Positions 60,280-64,000 of a DNA stretch of 64,000 nucleotides are shown piece by piece. The notes below the pieces were generated by a model. That model was given only the letters and a program-made list of their open reading frames with translations, was not told the origin of the DNA and ran no database searches. Origin of the DNA: Balanoglossus misakiensis. Its lineage: Eukaryota > Hemichordata. The translations under genes and the position numbers were made by a program. Location of the stretch: NCBI GenBank assembly GCA_040954595.2, contig CM082590.2, forward strand, positions 7,378,001-7,442,000, written 5' to 3'. The stretch's first letter is position 1, and each line of letters opens with the position of its first letter.

Positions 60280-63200
60280 AATTTGGGGAACAAGTCTACA
60301 AGTAATTTGGGGAACAAGTCTAAAACTAAATTAAGAAACAAGTCTAAAAGTAATTTAAGGAACAAGTCTACAATTAATTTGAGAAGCAAGTCTAAAACTA
60401 AATTAAGAAACAAGTCTACAATTAATTTGGGGAACAAGTCTACAAGTAATTTGGGGAACAAGTCTAAAATTAATTTGGGGAACAAGTCTACAATTAATTT
60501 GGGGAACAAGTCTAAAACTAAATTTAAGAAGCAAGTCTAAAACTAAATTAAGAAACAAGTCTACAATTAATTTGAGAAACAAGTCTAAAACTAAATTAAG
60601 AAACAAGTCTAAAATTAATTTGGGGAACAAGTCTACAATTAATTTGGGGAACAAGTCTAAAACTAAATTTAAGAAACAAGTCTAAAAGTAATTTGAGGAA
60701 CAAGTCTACAATTAATTTGAGAAACAAGTCTAAAACTAAATTAAGAAACAAGTCTAAAAGTAATTTAAGGAACAAGTCTAAAATTAATTTGGGGAACAAG
60801 TCTACAAGTAATTTGGGGAACAAGTCTAAAATTAATTTGAGAAACAAGTCTAAAACTAAATTAAGAAACAAGTCTAAAAGTAATTTAAGGAACAAGTCTA
60901 CAATTAATTTGAGAAGCAAGTCTAAAACTAAATTAAGAAACAAGTCTACAATTAATTTGGGGAACAAGTCTACAAGTAATTTGGGGAACAAGTCTAAAAT
61001 TAATTTGGGGAACAAGTCTACAATTAATTTGGGGAACAAGTCTAAAACTAAATTTAAGAAGCAAGTCTAAAACTAAATTAAGAAACAAGTCTACAATTAA
61101 TTTGGGGAACAAGTCTACAAGTAATTTGGGGAACAAGTCTAAAATTAATTGGGGGAACAAGTCTACAATTAATTTGGAGAACAAGTCTAAAACTAAATTT
61201 AAGAAACAAGTCTAAAAGTAATTTAAGGAACAAGTCTACAATTAATTTGAGAAGCAAGTCTAAAACTAAATTAAGAAACAAGTCTACAATTGATTTGGGG
61301 AACAAGTCTACAAGTAATTTGGGGAACAAGTCTAAAATTAATTGGGGGAACAAGTCTACAATTAATTTGGAGAACAAGTCTAAAACTAAATTTAAGAAAC
61401 AAGTCTAAAAGTAATTTAAGGAACAAGTCTACAATTAATTTGAGAAGCAAGTCTAAAACTAAATTAAGAAACAAGTCTACAATTAATTTGGGGAACAAGT
61501 CTACAAGTAATTAGGGGAACAAGTCTAAAATTAATTGGGGGAACAAGTCTACAATTAATTTGGAGAACAAGTCTAAAACTAAATTTAAGAAACAAGTCTA
61601 AAAGTAATTTAAGGAACAAGTCTACAATTAATTTGAGAAGCAAGTCTAAAACTAAATTAAGAAACAAGTCTACAATTAATTTGGGGAACAAGTCTACAAG
61701 TAATTTGGGGAACAAGTCTACAATTAATTTGGGGAACAAGTCTAAAACTAAATTTAAGAAGCAAGTCTAAAACTAAATTAAGAAACAAGTCTACAATTAA
61801 TTTGGGGAACAAGTCTACAAGTAATTTGGGGAACAAGTCTAAAATTAATTGGGGGAACAAGTCTACAATTAATTTGGAGAACAAGTCTAAAACTAAATTT
61901 AAGAAACAAGTCTAAAAGTAATTTGAGGAACAAGTCTACAATTAATTTGAGAAACAAGTCTAAAAGTTATTTGGGGGAACAAGTCTAAAAGTAATTTGAG
62001 ATACAAGTCTACAATTAATTTGGGGAACAAGTCTACAATTAATTTGAGAAACAAGTCTAAAATTAAATTAAGAAACAAGTCTAAAAGTAATTTAAGGAAC
62101 AAGTCTACAATTAATTTGGGGAACAAGTCTACAATTAATTTGAGAAACAAGTCTAAAACTAAATTAAGAAACAAGTCTAAAAGTAATTTAAGGAACAAGT
62201 CTACAATTAATTTGGGGAACAAGTCTACAATTAATTTGAGAAACAAGTCTAAAACTAAATTAAGAAACAATTCTAAAAGTAATTTAAGGAACAAGTCTAA
62301 AAGTAATTTGGGGAACAAGTCTTAAATTAATTTGAGGAACAAGTCTACAATTAATTTGAGAAACAAGTCTAAAACTAAATTTAAGAAGCAAGTCTAAAAC
62401 TAAATTAAGAAACAAGTCTACAATTAATTTGGGGAACAAGTCTACAAGTAATTTGGGGAACAAGTCTAAAATTAATTTGGGGAACAAGTCTACAATTAAT
62501 TTGGGGAACAAGTCTAAAACTAAATTTAAGAAACAAGTCTAAAAGTAATTTGAGGAACAAGTCTACAATTAATTTGAGAAACAAGTCTAAAACTAAATTA
62601 AGAAAGAAGTCTAAAAGTAATTTAAGGAACAAGTCTAAAATTAATTTGGGGAACAAGTCTACAATTAATTTGGGGAACAAGTCTACAAGTAATTTGGGGA
62701 ACAAGTCTAAAATTAATTTGGGGAACAAGTCTACAATTAATTTGGGGAACAAGTCTAAAACTAAATTTAAGAAACAAGTCTAAAAGTAATTTGAGGAACA
62801 AGTCTACAATTAATTTGAGAAACAAGTCTAAAACTAAATTAAGAAAGAAGTCTAAAAGTAATTTAAGGAACAAGTCTAAAATTAATTTGGGGAACAAGTC
62901 TACAAGTAATTTGGGGAACAAGTCTAAAATTAATTTGGGGAACAAGTCTACAATTAATTTGGGGAACAAGTCTAAAACTAAATTTAAGAAGCAAGTCTAA
63001 AACTAAATTAAGAAACAAGTCTACAATTAATTTGGGGAACAAGTCTACAAGTAATTTGGGGAACAAGTCTAAAATTAATTTGGGGAACAAGTCTACAATT
63101 AATTTGAGAAACAAGTCTAAAACTAAATTAAGAAACAATTCTAAAAGTAATTTAAGGAACAAGTCTAAAAGTAATTTGGGGAACAAGTCTTAAATTAATT

Positions 63201-63780
63201 TGAGGAACAAGTCTACAATTAATTTGAGAAACAAGTCTAAAACTAAATTAAGAAACAAGTCTAAAATTAATTTGAGAAACAAGTCTACAATTCATTTGAG
63301 AAACAAGTCTAAAACTAAATTAAGAAACAAGTCTAAAAGTAATTTAAGGAACAAGTCTAAAATTAATTTGGGGAACAAGTCTAAAATTAATTTGAGAAAC
63401 AAGTCTAAAAGTAATTTAAGGAACAAGTCTAAAAGTAATTTAAGGAACAAGTCTACAATTAATTTCGGGAACAAGTCTAAAAGTAATTTGGGGAACAAGT
63501 CTACAATTAATCTTAGAAACAAGTCTAAAAGTAATTTAAGGAACAAGTCTAAAAGTAATTTGAGAAACAAGTCTAAAATTAATTTGCGAAACAAGTCTAA
63601 AACTAAATTAAGAATCAAGTCTAAAATTAATTTGGGGAACAAGTCTAAAATTAATTTGAGGAACAAGTCTAAAACTAATTTGAGGAACAAGTCTAAAACT
63701 AATTTGAGGAACAAGTCTTAAATTAACTTGATGAACAAGTGGCCTGCAAAAGTCTACAATTAATTTGCAAAACAAGTCTA
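60280..63780. repeat. 24-bp tandem array 3 (inverted), about 145 copies
   Basis: Reverse complement of the unit in arrays 1 and 2 (acaagtctacaattaatttg). A higher-order block of about 8-14 units, which includes the slightly longer ctaaatttaagaa(a/g)caag variant, repeats several times between 60500 and 63000. Confidence 0.96.
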
Positions 63781-64000
63781 AATGTAAATTGAGAAGCGGC
63801 TCTGCCAAAAAAATTTTCACCAACAAGATTACTGTTTCCAAAGAAACGGCACTTTTTTTATACAGAGTGGACACAATTACAGAAAAGTGATACAAAATCC
63901 CTTCAATTTTTCTCCATAGACATAGCACAGATGTAGACGGCCATTTTGAACCTCAAATTTGGCGGCCATTTTGAATGTCATACACTTAGCATAGATGTAG
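63781..64000. other. Array flank, inverted match to 52650-52830
   Basis: No gene. Contains ggcggccattttgaa twice in reverse orientation. The inverted duplication continues beyond the window. Confidence 0.6.

Overview
This is nuclear DNA from an animal. The evidence is a 17-exon gene with GT-AG introns, metazoan domain architectures (RING/B-box/coiled-coil/filamin/NHL), dense simple repeats, many MITEs and a tRNA-derived SINE. The protein style and repeat load suggest a marine invertebrate (hemichordate, other ambulacrarian, amphioxus or similar). I cannot fix the species by reading.

Layout. 1-3072: no recognisable gene, only MITE-like inverted-repeat elements. 3073-41193 (+): a complete M1-family (aminopeptidase N / TRH-degrading enzyme type) type II membrane metallopeptidase. 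Its 17 exons join without a frame break into 1015 codons plus stop. Its giant intron 5 (6666-31257) holds five tandem 4.6-5.7 kb units. Each unit carries one intact, intronless TRIM-NHL gene (736-746 aa) on the opposite strand, with a shared TATA and inverted-repeat promoter module. Four units also carry a hAT-like MITE and a small divergent ORF; all carry a 138-bp minisatellite in varying copy number. The other aminopeptidase introns are full of MITEs, many in inverted pairs, and of microsatellites that start next to splice donors.

41194-64000: mostly repeats. These are a near-perfect 43-bp-arm hairpin (42516), two weak candidate exons (42796, 44033), an array of roughly 54 copies of an 80-bp unit (44660-49010), a tRNA-derived SINE (about 49240-49440), three arrays of a 24-bp unit (49510-50215 and 52958-55540 on +, 60280-63780 inverted), and about 138 nearly identical copies of a 29-bp unit (55900-59903). 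Two exons at 52429-52538 and 55669-55764 encode the C-terminus of an ESCRT-III CHMP5/VPS60-like protein. A possible terminal exon of a convergent minus-strand gene lies at 60177-60252.

Main biological point. The five nested TRIM-NHL paralogues are almost identical through RING, B-boxes and coiled coil, and between the variable sites of the propeller. They differ, often by two or three bases per codon, at a fixed set of loop positions repeated in every NHL blade. That is what a diversifying recognition surface on a constant ubiquitin-ligase chassis would look like. The host gene is a cell-surface peptidase on the opposite strand, so transcription of the two may interfere.
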